The notes under the pieces: generated by a model
The model's input: the letters and a program-made list of their open reading frames with translations, nothing else
The model's database searches: none
What the model was told of the DNA's origin: nothing
Position numbers and translations under genes: made by a program
Part shown: in pieces, positions 25,054 to 34,005 of the stretch
How the letters are laid out: the number at the start of each line of letters is the position of its first letter
Numbering within the stretch: position 1 is the stretch's first letter
NCBI RefSeq assembly: GCF_000633395.1
Contig: NZ_AYMU01000023.1
Location: 62,001 to 126,000 of the forward strand
From: Pseudomonas sp. PH1b
GTDB lineage: Bacteria > Pseudomonadota > Gammaproteobacteria > Pseudomonadales > Pseudomonadaceae
Direction of reading: 5' to 3'
Length of the DNA stretch: 64,000 bases

Positions 25054-26721
25054 TTACTTGACCACTTGGCCGACACCCCGACCGCGAGGGTCGGAAGCGG
25101 TTTCCAGCTGCGTGCCGTTGACTCGGATCGCCTGGATATCGCCCATTTCCCAGCCCTGGTCTTCCAGGGTGTAGCCCATGGTTTTCAACTGGTCGGCGAC
25201 TTTGCCGGTGAGCGGCGCGTAGGCGTCGTAGTAAATCGTGTCCTTGGGCAGCAACTGATGGTGCACGCGCTGCGCGGCCACGGCCTTTTCCAGAGGCAGC
25301 TGGTAGTCGTAGAGGTTGTTCAGCACCTGGAAGATCGAGGTGAAGATCCGCGAACCACCCGGCGTACCCAGCACCAGGGTGACCTTGCCGTCACGGGTGA
25401 CCAGGCTCGGGCTCATGGACGACAGCATGCGCTTGCCCGGGGCGATGGCATTGGCGTCCCCGCCCACCACGCCAAAGGCATTGGCCACGCCGGGCTTGGC
25501 GCTGAAGTCGTCCATCTCGTCGTTGAGCAGGAAGCCCGCCCCCTTGACCACCACGCCACTGCCGTAGTCCCAATTCAGGGTGTAGGTGTTGCTCACGGCG
25601 TTGCCCTGGGCATCGACGATGGAAAAGTGGGTGGTCTGGTGCCGCTCAAGCCCCGGGCGCACATTTTCGGTGGGCGAGATGGCATTCGGATTGACCTCGG
25701 CGGCGCGTTTTTTCAGGTACGCGGGGTCGGTCAGTTGCTGGACCGGCACTTCGGAAAACGCCGGATCGCCCAGGTAGTCGGCGCGGTCGGCGAACACGCG
25801 CTTTTCGATTTCCGCCAGCAGGTGGATGTACTTGGCCGAGTTCAGTTCAACGCCCTTGAAGTCGGCGGCGCGCGCTTCCTTGATGCTGATCAACTGCGCC
25901 AGGGCGACCCCGCCGGAGCTGGGCGGCGGCGCGGTGTACAGGGTGTTGCCCCGGAATGTCACCTGCAGCGGCTGGCGCCACTGGACCTTGTAGTCCTGCA
26001 GGTCCTGCTTGGTGATCAGGCCCTTGTCGGCCTGCATCTGGGCCACCAGCAGGTCGGCGGTCTTGCCGCTGTAGAACTCCTTGGCGCCCTGGTCGGCGAT
26101 GCGCTCCAGGGTCGCCGCCAACTCAGGCTGGCGGAAGGTTTCGCCGGGTTTCATGCTGCCGAAGTAGTCACCGAAGTTGGTGGTGCCGTTGAACAGCTTC
26201 AGCGCATCTTCGCGGTACTGGTACTGCTTGTCGGCGACCTTGAAACCGTTCTTCGCATAACCCACCGCCGGGGTGATCAACTCACTCCATGGCAGCTTGC
26301 CGAACTTCTGGTGAGCCTCCCACAGGCCCATCACCGTCCCCGGCACGCCGGCGGCGCGAGCGCCCACCAGGCTCAGGTTCTCGATCACCTCGCCCTTCTC
26401 GTTCAGGTACATGTCGCGGGTCGCGGCCTTGGGCGCGGTTTCCCGGTAGTCGAGGAAGTACGGCTTGCCGTCGATGAACATGGTCATGAAACCGCCACCG
26501 CCGATATTCCCGGCCTCGGGGTAGGTCACGGCCAGGGCGAAAGCCGTGGCCACTGCGGCGTCCACCGCATTACCGCCTTTCTTGAGGATCTGCGCCGCGA
26601 CCTCGGCGCCGTACTGGTTGGGTGCCGCCACCGCCCCGCCTTCCAGGGTCACGGCGAAGGCCGAACTGCTGGCGGCGATGGCGGCCGTCAGGGCCAGGGT
26701 CTTGAATAACAGGATGCGCAT
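25054..26721 (-). CDS. ggt: Gamma-glutamyltransferase (glutathione hydrolase)
   Basis: A 555-residue periplasmic enzyme precursor. A signal peptide occupies about residues 1-23 (FKTLALTAAIAASSSAFA). The autocatalytic cleavage site is the TTH motif at residues 363-365 (HQTTHFSIVD); T363 becomes the nucleophile of the small subunit. The substrate-binding PGKRMLSSMSPSLV and GTPGGSRI motifs follow. It cleaves glutathione and other gamma-glutamyl compounds, feeding glutamate and Cys-Gly recovery. ATG 26721 has AAGGA upstream; an open frame continues through the REP array to 27282 only because the repeat length is a multiple of three. Monocistronic. Confidence 0.93.
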   Translation of the reverse strand: MRILLFKTLALTAAIAASSSAFAVTLEGGAVAAPNQYGAEVAAQILKKGGNAVDAAVATAFALAVTYPEAGNIGGGGFMTMFIDGKPYFLDYRETAPKAATRDMYLNEKGEVIENLSLVGARAAGVPGTVMGLWEAHQKFGKLPWSELITPAVGYAKNGFKVADKQYQYREDALKLFNGTTNFGDYFGSMKPGETFRQPELAATLERIADQGAKEFYSGKTADLLVAQMQADKGLITKQDLQDYKVQWRQPLQVTFRGNTLYTAPPPSSGGVALAQLISIKEARAADFKGVELNSAKYIHLLAEIEKRVFADRADYLGDPAFSEVPVQQLTDPAYLKKRAAEVNPNAISPTENVRPGLERHQTTHFSIVDAQGNAVSNTYTLNWDYGSGVVVKGAGFLLNDEMDDFSAKPGVANAFGVVGGDANAIAPGKRMLSSMSPSLVTRDGKVTLVLGTPGGSRIFTSIFQVLNNLYDYQLPLEKAVAAQRVHHQLLPKDTIYYDAYAPLTGKVADQLKTMGYTLEDQGWEMGDIQAIRVNGTQLETASDPRGRGVGQVVK

Positions 26722-26831
26722 GAGGTCCTTCCTTTTCTTGTTATTGAACGGCAAGAACATAGGCCCGGAACCTGGGTTTGAGCAATCACCAAACGCAGTA
26801 CACCCGTCCCAACCCACCAACATGGATGACC

Positions 26832-27320
26832 GTAGGAGCTGGCTTGCCAGCGAAGGCGATCTCGGGACTTGCGCAAAACTCGGGGGCCTCTTCGCCGGCA
26901 AGCCGGCTCCTACAAAGGATCGGTCGCCAAAGAGATCCGCTGCATGCGGCCACCGAAACCGTAGGAGCTGGCTTGCCAGCGAAGGCGATTTCGGGACTTG
27001 CGCAAAACTCGGGGGCCTCTTCGCCGGCAAGCCGGCTCCTACAAGACATCGGTTGCCAGAGGGATCCGCTGCGTGCGACCACCGAAATCGTAGGAGCTGG
27101 CTTGCCAGCGAAGGCGATTTCGGGACTTGCGCAAAACTCGGGGGCCTCTTCGCCGGCAAGCCGGCTCCTACGAGGGATCGGTTGCCAGAAAGATCCGCTG
27201 CATGCGACCACCGTAGGAGCTGGCTTGCCAGCGAAGGCGATTTCGGGACCTGCACAAAACCCGGGGGCCTCTTCGCCGGCAAGCCGGCTCCTACAAGGCA
27301 TCGGTTGCCAGAGGGGACCG
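26832..27320. repeat. Tandem array of four REP doublets (129, 129 and 123 bp spacing)
   Basis: Four near-identical units begin with GTAGGAGCTGGCTTGCCAGC at 26832, 26961, 27090 and 27213. Each continues through GGGACTTGCGCAAAACTCGG and ends with TTCGCCGGCAAGCCGGCTCC and a spacer ATCCGCTGC. Units differ by a few substitutions and the last boundary lacks 6 bp. The array fills the space between ggt and a LysR gene. The spacing of 43 codons keeps several frames open on both strands, which produces false ORFs. Confidence 0.93.
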
Positions 27321-27342
27321 AGGCCGGCGGGGACCGGGGTCT

Positions 27343-28254
27343 TCAGCCCTGGAACTCGGGGCTGGCGTAGTCCGCCAGCTTGGCCTGGATGAAATCCAGG
27401 AAGCACTGAATGCGCAGGGCCAGTTGCGAGTTGCGGTAGTACACCGCGTTGATCGGTTGGCGATAGCCGCTGTTGAACGAGGCCAGCAGCGGTTGCAGGC
27501 GCCCGGCGCGAATGTCGTCGACGGTCATGAAATGCGACAGGCAGGCAATGCCCTGCCCTTCCAGCGCCAGGTGACGCAGGGTTTCGCCACTGGACGCGCT
27601 GATGCCCGGCTGGATCTGCCAGCGATCACCATGCACATGCCGCAACGGCCAATGGTTGAGCGTCTCGGTCTGGGTGAACCCCAGCAGGGTGTGGCCGGCC
27701 AGTTCCGCCACGCTGTGCGGCGTGCCATGGCGGGCCAGGTAGGCCGGGCTGGCCAGGATATGCAGGGGGCTGCAACCCAGGGAGCGGGCGTGCAGGGTCG
27801 AGTCCGCCAGCACACCAATGCGGATCGCGATGTCGGTACTCTGCTCCAGCAGGTCGATGATCAGGTCGTTGCTGTTGAGTTCCAGTTGGATATCCGGGTA
27901 CAGGCTGCGGAACTCGGCCACGTAGGGAACGATGGCATGCAGCATGAAGGGCGACGCCGCGTTGATTCGCAGGCGGCCCGCGGGGTTGCGCTGGCGCGAG
28001 GACAAGCGCTCTTCCAGTTCGTCCATCTGGTCGAGGATCAGCTTGGCCTGCTCGAAGAAATAGCGCCCCTCTTCAGTCAGGTCCATGCGCCGCGTGGTGC
28101 GGTTGATCAGCGTAGTGTCGAGCTTGGCTTCCAGCCGCGACAAGGTGCGGCTGACGGCCGAAGGGGTCTGGGCCAACTGCTCGGCGGCGGCGGAGATCGA
28201 ACCGCACTCGATGACGCAGACAAAGACCTGCAGTTCGTCGGATCTGGCTTTCAC
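27343..28254 (-). CDS. LysR family transcriptional regulator
   Basis: A 303-residue regulator with an N-terminal winged HTH (FVCVIECGSISAAAEQLAQT, PSAVSRTLSRLEAKLDTTLI) and a substrate-binding domain (about 90-300; LRINAASPFMLHAIVPYV). The GTG at 28254 preceded by AGAGGA is preferred; upstream frame to 28407 lacks homology. It lies 169 bases behind an mdaB-like gene on the same strand, and a divergent ABM monooxygenase starts further upstream, so it probably regulates these quinone-related genes. Confidence 0.87.
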   Translation of the reverse strand: MKARSDELQVFVCVIECGSISAAAEQLAQTPSAVSRTLSRLEAKLDTTLINRTTRRMDLTEEGRYFFEQAKLILDQMDELEERLSSRQRNPAGRLRINAASPFMLHAIVPYVAEFRSLYPDIQLELNSNDLIIDLLEQSTDIAIRIGVLADSTLHARSLGCSPLHILASPAYLARHGTPHSVAELAGHTLLGFTQTETLNHWPLRHVHGDRWQIQPGISASSGETLRHLALEGQGIACLSHFMTVDDIRAGRLQPLLASFNSGYRQPINAVYYRNSQLALRIQCFLDFIQAKLADYASPEFQG

Positions 28255-28423
28255 ATGAGTCCTCTCATCAGCGGTGCATGGCTGTGGCGTGGGCGCTGCG
28301 CCCAAACCTGCCGGCACGCTGTCCGCGGCCGGACAGCTCTGCAGGCAACGCGGCTGACGCGAGGCGGGAGCCATCCCGCGCTCTGGCCACACCTGGTTTG
28401 AAGGCACTCAATAGTAGCCGGAT

Positions 28424-29014
28424 TCAGCCCTTGAGATTGAACACCGCCTTCAGGTGTTCCTCGTAACGCTGCACATCGCCCTCGATGTTCGGGCGTTTCA
28501 TCACGTCGACACAGAGGAAGGTCGGCAGACCGGTCATGCCGAGGAACTGGTTGGCCTTGTGGAAGGGGAAGTACACCGCGTCCACGCCCTTGGCCTCGAA
28601 GAAGTCGCTGGGGTCGTCGAACGCTTGCTGCGGGGCATTCCAGGTCAGCGAGAGCATGTACTGCTTGCCCTGGATCAGGCCGCCGCTGCCGTACTTCTGC
28701 GAGGCGTCGGAACGGGTCCGGCCGTCGCTGGCGTAGAGGCTGCCATGGCCTTCGGTGAAGACTTCGTCGATGTACTTCTTGACGATCCACGGGGCGCCCA
28801 TCCACCAGCCGGGCATCTGGTAGATGATCACGTCGGCCCAGAGGAACTTGGCCACTTCTTCCTTGATGTCATAACCCTCATCGATAGAGGTGACCTTGAC
28901 CTCCACGCCGCCACGGTCGAATACCGCCAGGGCGGTGTCATGCAGGGTGGCGTTGTAGCGGCCATCGGAGTGGGCGAACTGTTTCGCGCCATTGAGCAGC
29001 AATACTTTTTTCAT
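28424..29014 (-). CDS. NAD(P)H:quinone oxidoreductase, MdaB-like flavodoxin-fold protein
   Basis: A 196-residue enzyme with the Flavodoxin_2 fold. MKKVLLLNGAKQFAHSDGRY is the flavin phosphate loop region typical of MdaB; YQMPGWWMGAPWIVKKYIDE and LSLTWNAPQQAFDDP match the active-site loops. MdaB performs two-electron reduction of quinones with NADPH, protecting against redox cycling. It is divergent from an ABM quinol monooxygenase gene (29219), as often seen for mdaB and ygiN. The 204-bp shared promoter region contains TTGACTC near 29151. Confidence 0.88.
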   Translation of the reverse strand: MKKVLLLNGAKQFAHSDGRYNATLHDTALAVFDRGGVEVKVTSIDEGYDIKEEVAKFLWADVIIYQMPGWWMGAPWIVKKYIDEVFTEGHGSLYASDGRTRSDASQKYGSGGLIQGKQYMLSLTWNAPQQAFDDPSDFFEAKGVDAVYFPFHKANQFLGMTGLPTFLCVDVMKRPNIEGDVQRYEEHLKAVFNLKG

Positions 29015-29218
29015 GATCCAGCCTCATCGGGTAGGACCTGCCGGCACCCAGGCCTTGGCGGGTCGCAAAGATTGAAAACGATGGCGGCAGGTTAACGATG
29101 GACGGCCTCGGGAATAAGCCCGGGTTGTTCAAAATACATTTGACTCAAACGCACGAATCGATCACGGATTGTTGCCTTAGAATTTTCGCCTCTTATTGCC
29201 ACCACGAGCATTCGCCCC

Positions 29219-29533
29219 ATGACCACGCCCCAGGCCTTCATCCTCCACGCCAAGACCCGCCCCGAGCGCGCCGAAGCCTTCGAAGCGTTGTTTCTCGGCC
29301 ATGTGGCGGCCAGCCGCGCCGAAGCCGGTTGCATCGAATACCACATGCTGCGCGACCGCCAGGACCCGAGCCTGTTCATCTTCTATGAGGTCTGGGCCTC
29401 CCAGGCCGCCCTGGACCAGCACTCCAGCCTGCCGCACATGCGGCAGTTCCTCGACTCCCGCATGGACTACCTGGAGCAGGACTTCGAGATCCGCCAGATC
29501 GACATGCTCAGCCCTTCTGCGGCTAGCCGCTGA
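29219..29533 (+). CDS. Putative quinol monooxygenase (ABM family, YgiN-like)
   Basis: A 104-residue ferredoxin-fold protein of the antibiotic biosynthesis monooxygenase family: FILHAKTRPERAEAFEALFL, GCIEYHMLRDRQDPSLFIFY and EVWASQAALDQHSSLPHM. In YgiN the protein oxidises quinols, opposing MdaB in a quinone cycle. Divergence from an MdaB-like gene supports the same pairing here. It overlaps the 3' end of the TauE/SafE gene by 11 bases on the opposite strand. Confidence 0.83.
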   Translation: MTTPQAFILHAKTRPERAEAFEALFLGHVAASRAEAGCIEYHMLRDRQDPSLFIFYEVWASQAALDQHSSLPHMRQFLDSRMDYLEQDFEIRQIDMLSPSAASR

Positions 29534-30287
29534 TCAGCAAGTGCCCGCCCAGCAGGCCCAGGCCGACAAAGAACACCCGCTTGAACAGCAGGGCGCTGAT
29601 GCGCTGGCGCAGCCATTGCCCCAGCCACATGCCCAGCAGCGCCGGGGCCAGGGTCAGCAGTGAAGCCCCCAGCTCGGCCCCGCCCAGGGCGCCGCGCCAC
29701 AGCAGGCCGGCCGCCAGGGCCAGGGTCGAGACGGTGAACGACAGCCCCAGGGCCTGCACCAGCTGATCCCTGTTCAGGCCCAGGGCCTGCAGGTAGGGCA
29801 CCGCCGGGATCACGAAGACGCCGGTGGCCGAAGTGATCACCCCGGTAACCAGGCCGCACAGCGGCGCCAGCCAGCGTTCCCGGGACGGCGCCAGCCGCAG
29901 GGTCGGCAGCCACAGGCCGCTCAAGGCGTACAACAGCAACGCCGCCCCCAACGCCCGCACCACCCACTGCCCGCCCTCGATCCCCAGCCACAGGGAACCG
30001 GCGCCGGTGCCCACGAAAATCGCCAGCAGCATCGGCCACAGGCGCTTGAGCAAGGCTGGCAAATGCCCGCCAAAGGCCAGTTGCCAGAGGTTGGTCAGGG
30101 TCGCCGGGATAATCAGCAAGGCCGCAGCCTGCGCCGGCGCCATAGCCAGGCCCAGCAAGCCCATGGCAATGGTGGGCAGGCCAAGGCCGATCACCCCCTT
30201 GACCATGCCGGCCAGCAGGAAGGTGCCAATCACCAGCAGGGACAGGGCGGACCCTAGGTTCTGATAAAACGCGAGTGAGCTGTTCAT
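29523..30287 (-). CDS. TauE/SafE family sulfite exporter-type membrane protein
   Basis: A 254-residue inner-membrane protein with 7-8 helices and the repeated TauE motif (AGMVKGVIGLGLPTIAMGLL near residue 25-45 and LVTGVITSATGVFVIPAVPY in the second half). Members export sulfite, sulfoacetate or other anions. No sulfur-metabolism neighbour supports a specific substrate. Start at 30287 (MNSSLAFYQN). Confidence 0.85.
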   Translation of the reverse strand: MNSSLAFYQNLGSALSLLVIGTFLLAGMVKGVIGLGLPTIAMGLLGLAMAPAQAAALLIIPATLTNLWQLAFGGHLPALLKRLWPMLLAIFVGTGAGSLWLGIEGGQWVVRALGAALLLYALSGLWLPTLRLAPSRERWLAPLCGLVTGVITSATGVFVIPAVPYLQALGLNRDQLVQALGLSFTVSTLALAAGLLWRGALGGAELGASLLTLAPALLGMWLGQWLRQRISALLFKRVFFVGLGLLGGHLLISG

Positions 30288-30392
30288 GGGCCTATGCTGC
30301 ACCCCGGGCGAGACCCTGAAAATCTGCCATATACTGAGCCAGCCTCTTGCCCAGCAATAGGCTCATACGAAAACCTGTTGCCCATAACCTCC

Positions 30393-30477
30393 GTAGGAGC
30401 TGGCTTGCCAGCGAAGGCGTTTCTAGGACCTGTGCAAAACTCCCGGGCCCCTTCGCCGGCAAGCCGGCTCCTACGGC
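30393..30477. repeat. REP doublet, same type as the 26832 array
   Basis: GTAGGAGCTGGCTTGCCAGC followed by GACCTGTGCAAAACTC and CTTCGCCGGCAAGCCGGCTC. The inner sequence is close to the units of the 26832-27320 array, so it appears to be one isolated unit. It lies between the TauE gene and a divergent LysR gene. Confidence 0.88.
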
Positions 30478-30501
30478 AGACCATTCCCCGGGGGATGTCC
30501 C

Positions 30502-31383
30502 ATGCACTTTGACCTGATCGACCTGCGGCTGTACCTGAACATTCTCGAGGCCGGCAACATCACCGCCGGGGCCGCTCGCAGCCACCTGTCCCTGGCCGCC
30601 GCCAGCGCACGGATCAGGGCCATGGAAGCGTCCCTGGGCATCGAGTTCCTCGAGCGCGGGCGTCGCGGCATCCGCCCGACCGCCGCCGGCAAGGCCCTGG
30701 CCCAGCACGCCCGGACCCTGCTGCGGTATGCCGAGCACCTGCAACAGGACCTCGGCGAATACGCCAAGGGGGTCAAGGGTCAGGTGCGCCTGCTGTGCAA
30801 CACCACGGCCCTGAGCGAATACCTGCCGGAGTTGCTGGCGGACTTCCTGCAAGGCCACCCCCATGTGGATATCGAACTGCAGGAGCTGCCCAGCCAGCGC
30901 ATCACCCACGCCTTGCGCCAGGGCGCGGCGGACCTGGGCATCGTGTCCGACGCGGTGGACACCCAGGGCCTGGCGACACGCGCCTTTCGCGACGATCCCC
31001 TGGTGCTGGCGATGCCTGCGGATCATCCCCTGAGTGCGCAGCCGGCACCGAGCTTCAACGACAGCCTGGCCCACGACTTTGTCGGCCTGGCCAGCCACAG
31101 CGCCCTGGCGGTGTACCTGGAAGAACAGGCGCTGCACCTGGGCCGGCGCATGCAACTGCGCATTCGTGCCGAAGGTTTCGACGCGGTGCTGCGCATGGTG
31201 GCCCGGGGGGCCGGGCTGGCGGTGGTGCCCCTGGCCGCCCTGCAGCGCCAGCCTGACCTGGCGCTGCAGTCGCGCCCCTTGAGCGAGGCCTGGGCCCGGC
31301 GCCGGCTGCTACTGTGCGCCCGTGACTTCGACAGCCTGCCGCTGTATGCCCAGGGCCTGTGCCGTGCATTGCTGGCGCCTTGA
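30502..31383 (+). CDS. LysR family transcriptional regulator
   Basis: A 293-residue regulator: HTH in residues 5-60 (LYLNILEAGNITAGAARSHL, AAASARIRAMEASLG), then a periplasmic-binding-type effector domain (GQVRLLCNTTALSEYLPELL). The ATG at 30502 is preceded by GGGGGA. It is divergent from the TauE/SafE transporter and 56 bases before an NADPH oxidoreductase gene, either of which could be its target; the TauE pairing is common for this LysR subgroup. Confidence 0.87.
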   Translation: MHFDLIDLRLYLNILEAGNITAGAARSHLSLAAASARIRAMEASLGIEFLERGRRGIRPTAAGKALAQHARTLLRYAEHLQQDLGEYAKGVKGQVRLLCNTTALSEYLPELLADFLQGHPHVDIELQELPSQRITHALRQGAADLGIVSDAVDTQGLATRAFRDDPLVLAMPADHPLSAQPAPSFNDSLAHDFVGLASHSALAVYLEEQALHLGRRMQLRIRAEGFDAVLRMVARGAGLAVVPLAALQRQPDLALQSRPLSEAWARRRLLLCARDFDSLPLYAQGLCRALLAP

Positions 31384-31439
31384 CTCTCCCCCTAGGGGCA
31401 GACTTTAGCCTTGGACTTTATGTCCCAAGGACCAAGGCA

Positions 31440-32015
31440 ATGAGCAAACGCATCCTGGTGATTCTCGGTCACCCTTCCCAACACAGCCTGTGCGCGGCGC
31501 TCAGCGAGCGCTATGTAGTGGCGGCGCAACAGCTCGGCCATGAGGTACGCCAGTTGAAACTCGGCGACCTGCGCTTCGACCCGGTGCTGCATGAGGGCTA
31601 TCGGCAGGTCCAACCCCTGGAGAGCGACCTGCAGAAAGCCCAGGCCGACATTCTCTGGGCCGAGCATCTGGTCTGGGTTTTTCCTATCTGGTGGGGCGGG
31701 ATCCCGGCGCTGCTGAAGGGTTTTCTCGACCGCGTGCTGCTGCCCGGCTTCGCCTTCAAGTACCGCCCCGGCAAGGCCTTTCCCGAGCAGTTGCTCAAGG
31801 GCCGCACCGCCCACCTGCTGGTGACCATGGACACCCCGCCCTGGTACTACCGGTGGTTCTACCGCATGCCCGGACTGCAGCAGATGCGCCGCACCACCCT
31901 GGCCTTCTGCGGCATCCGCTCGCTGCGCACCCTGACCTTCGGCCCGGTGCTCGGCGCCAGCGAGGGACGCAAGGCGGACTGGCTGCTGCAGGCGCAACAC
32001 CTTGCCCGGCTCTGA
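31440..32015 (+). CDS. NAD(P)H-dependent oxidoreductase, Flavodoxin_2 fold
   Basis: A 191-residue flavoprotein starting MSKRILVILGHPSQHSLCAA (flavin phosphate loop). The conserved active-site block VWVFPIWWGGIPALLKGFLD and RVLLPGFAFKY follows, as in NQO1/KefF-like quinone reductases. It should reduce quinones or azo compounds with NAD(P)H. It is followed 69 bases later by a MerR regulator and preceded by a LysR gene, all on the same strand. Confidence 0.87.
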   Translation: MSKRILVILGHPSQHSLCAALSERYVVAAQQLGHEVRQLKLGDLRFDPVLHEGYRQVQPLESDLQKAQADILWAEHLVWVFPIWWGGIPALLKGFLDRVLLPGFAFKYRPGKAFPEQLLKGRTAHLLVTMDTPPWYYRWFYRMPGLQQMRRTTLAFCGIRSLRTLTFGPVLGASEGRKADWLLQAQHLARL

Positions 32016-32084
32016 ATCTGCCGGATAATGCCCAACGCCGCCCCTGACCGGCGACACAACTGCGGTACTGAAAAAGGAGCCTTC

Positions 32085-32456
32085 ATGTACATCGGCCAAG
32101 CCGCGCATCTGTCCGGAACCACGATCAAGAGCATCCGCCACTACGAAGCCATCGGCCTGCTGCCGGCCCCACAACGCCAGGGCCGCTACCGGCTCTATGA
32201 CCAGCAGAGCGTCGAGCAGTTGCTGTTCATCAAGTGCGCGCAGCAGCTGGGTTTCAAGCTCAGGGAGTTGCAGCAAGTGTTCGCCACTCATCAGGGACAG
32301 GGATTTCCCTGGGACCTGGCCCAGGCCGCCGTGGCAGCAAAAAGGCACGAGCTGAACCTGCAGATCAGTGCCCTGCAGCAGTTGCAGGCGCGGCTCGGCA
32401 GCTTTGAAGCCGACCTCCAACAGGCCCGCGAGGAGTGCCCCCTGGGCAGCCTGTAG
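32085..32456 (+). CDS. MerR family transcriptional regulator
   Basis: A 123-residue regulator with the MerR winged HTH at the N-terminus (MYIGQAAHLSGTTIKSIRHY, EAIGLLPAPQRQGRYRLYD) and a coiled coil at about 80-118. The C-terminus has one cysteine (EECPLGSL), not the metal-binding cluster of MerR or CueR, so it is probably a drug- or redox-responsive member. AAAAGGAG precedes ATG 32085. Position suggests control of the preceding oxidoreductase gene. Confidence 0.87.
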   Translation: MYIGQAAHLSGTTIKSIRHYEAIGLLPAPQRQGRYRLYDQQSVEQLLFIKCAQQLGFKLRELQQVFATHQGQGFPWDLAQAAVAAKRHELNLQISALQQLQARLGSFEADLQQAREECPLGSL

Positions 32457-32477
32457 GGCTGCCCGGGAAGCGGCGCA

Positions 32478-33881
32478 TCAAACCTCGGAAAGCGCGGCGA
32501 CCGCCCTGGGCTTCCTGAAGCACAGGTAATAGACCAGGGTCAGCAACAGCAGGAACGGCACCCCGAACACCAGGGTCATCTTGAACGCCTCGGTGAAGAA
32601 GGTGGTGATCATCACCGCCCCCATCAGCACCAGCCCCAGCAACGTGCTGTAGGGAAACAGGCGCATGCGGAACGACAACTGCTGCTCGCCGTGGCGCTGG
32701 TGATAGCGGCGGAAGCAGTAGTGGGTGAGGAAGATCATGAACCAGGTGAAGATCGCCCCGAACATCGAGATCGCCATCATCAGGGCAAAAGAGCTTTCCG
32801 GGTACAGCACGTTGATCAGGGTCGCCAGGGCGATGCCGGAGCTGGACAGCAGCAGGGCATTGAGCGGGATCCCGCTCTTGCTCAGGGCGCCCATGGACTT
32901 GGGCGCATAACCGCCGCGGGACAGGCTGAACATCATCCGCGTGGTGATGTAGAGCTGGCTGTTCATCGCCGACAAGGCGGCAATCAGGATCACGAAGTTC
33001 ATCACCCCGGTGGCCCCGGGAATGCCGATGGTCTGCATCACCGTGACGAACGGGCTCTGGGCCTTGCCCGCCTGGACCCAGGGCACGATGGCCAGCATCA
33101 GCGCCAGGGTCAGCAGGTAGAACACCACCAGGCGCACGATGGTGGCGCGAAACGCCTGTTTCACCGCCCGTTGCGGATCCTCGGCCTCGCCGGCCGCCAC
33201 CGCAATCATCTCCACGCTCAGGTAGCTGAAGATCGACACGATCACGGCAACCCACATGCCCTGCAGACCATTGGGGAAGAAGCCGCCGTGAGCCCTGTAG
33301 TTGTGCAGCCCGTAGTCGGGGTTGCCGGAGCCGAACACCACGTACACCGCCAGCAGGATGAAGCCGACGATGGCGGCGATCTTGATGGTGGAGAACCAGT
33401 ATTCGAAGTTGCCGAAGGTCTTCACGCTGATGGCGTTGAGGAGGATCAGCATGCTGGAGAACGAAATGATCCACACCCATTCCGGGACGTTGGCGAACCA
33501 GTACTTCATGTACATGGCAATGGCCGTGACCTCGGCGCCCACCGCCAGCACGATGGCCGCCCAGTAGGCATAGCGCACCAGGAAACCGGCCAGGGGGCTG
33601 ATGTAGAACTCGGCGTAGGCGCCGAAGGAGCCGGAAGTGGAATGGGCCACGGTCATCTCTGCCAGGCAGCCCATCAGCAGCAGGGTGATCAGGGCGCCGA
33701 TGGCGTAGCTCAGCAGCACGCTGGGCCCGGCGTAGCCGATCGCGTAGGCGCTGCCCATGAACAGCCCGGTGCCGATTGCCCCGCCGATGGCGATCATGCT
33801 CATCTGGCCTGCGGTGAGCTGGCGCCTGAGGCCCTGCTCACGATTGGAAATCGCTTCGAAACCCTTGTTGGTGGTGGTCAA
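32478..33881 (-). CDS. Amino-acid permease (APC family), linked to kynureninase
   Basis: A 467-residue APC transporter of about 12 helices. The family signature GGAIGTGLFMGSAYAIGYAG starts near residue 35; a conserved LAEMTVAHSTSGSFGAYAEF follows. The TTG at 33881 preceded by AGAGG is the likely start, giving the N-terminus TTTNKGFEAISNREQG; an in-frame ATG at 33932 is less likely. It lies 124 bases behind kynU on the same strand, so a role in uptake of tryptophan, kynurenine or related compounds is likely but not proven. Confidence 0.85.
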   Translation of the reverse strand: MTTTNKGFEAISNREQGLRRQLTAGQMSMIAIGGAIGTGLFMGSAYAIGYAGPSVLLSYAIGALITLLLMGCLAEMTVAHSTSGSFGAYAEFYISPLAGFLVRYAYWAAIVLAVGAEVTAIAMYMKYWFANVPEWVWIISFSSMLILLNAISVKTFGNFEYWFSTIKIAAIVGFILLAVYVVFGSGNPDYGLHNYRAHGGFFPNGLQGMWVAVIVSIFSYLSVEMIAVAAGEAEDPQRAVKQAFRATIVRLVVFYLLTLALMLAIVPWVQAGKAQSPFVTVMQTIGIPGATGVMNFVILIAALSAMNSQLYITTRMMFSLSRGGYAPKSMGALSKSGIPLNALLLSSSGIALATLINVLYPESSFALMMAISMFGAIFTWFMIFLTHYCFRRYHQRHGEQQLSFRMRLFPYSTLLGLVLMGAVMITTFFTEAFKMTLVFGVPFLLLLTLVYYLCFRKPRAVAALSEV

Positions 33882-34005
33882 GTTCAGTGCCTCTTTATTG
33901 TTGTGTGCACGCGTCGTTCGAGGTGGCGGCATGTCCTTGCGCCGCGCCTGGCGGGTTGTTGCCGTCCATCAGCCGCCACCGGCGGCTGGATGGTCCGGCG
34001 GCGTC

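Noticed and set aside
24973..26709. A 578-codon open frame antisense to ggt
   Set aside because: Shadow of a clear ggt gene; no recognisable motif.
26832..27320. CRISPR-like appearance of regularly spaced repeats
   Set aside because: Units are over 120 bp, the intervening sequence is also repeated, and no cas genes are present. They are REP doublets.
26546..27406. Long open frames on both strands through the region upstream of ggt
   Set aside because: They arise from the REP array, whose 129-bp unit is a multiple of three; the proteins are repeats of SWLASEGD..., or SRLAGEEAPEF..., in phase with the DNA repeats.
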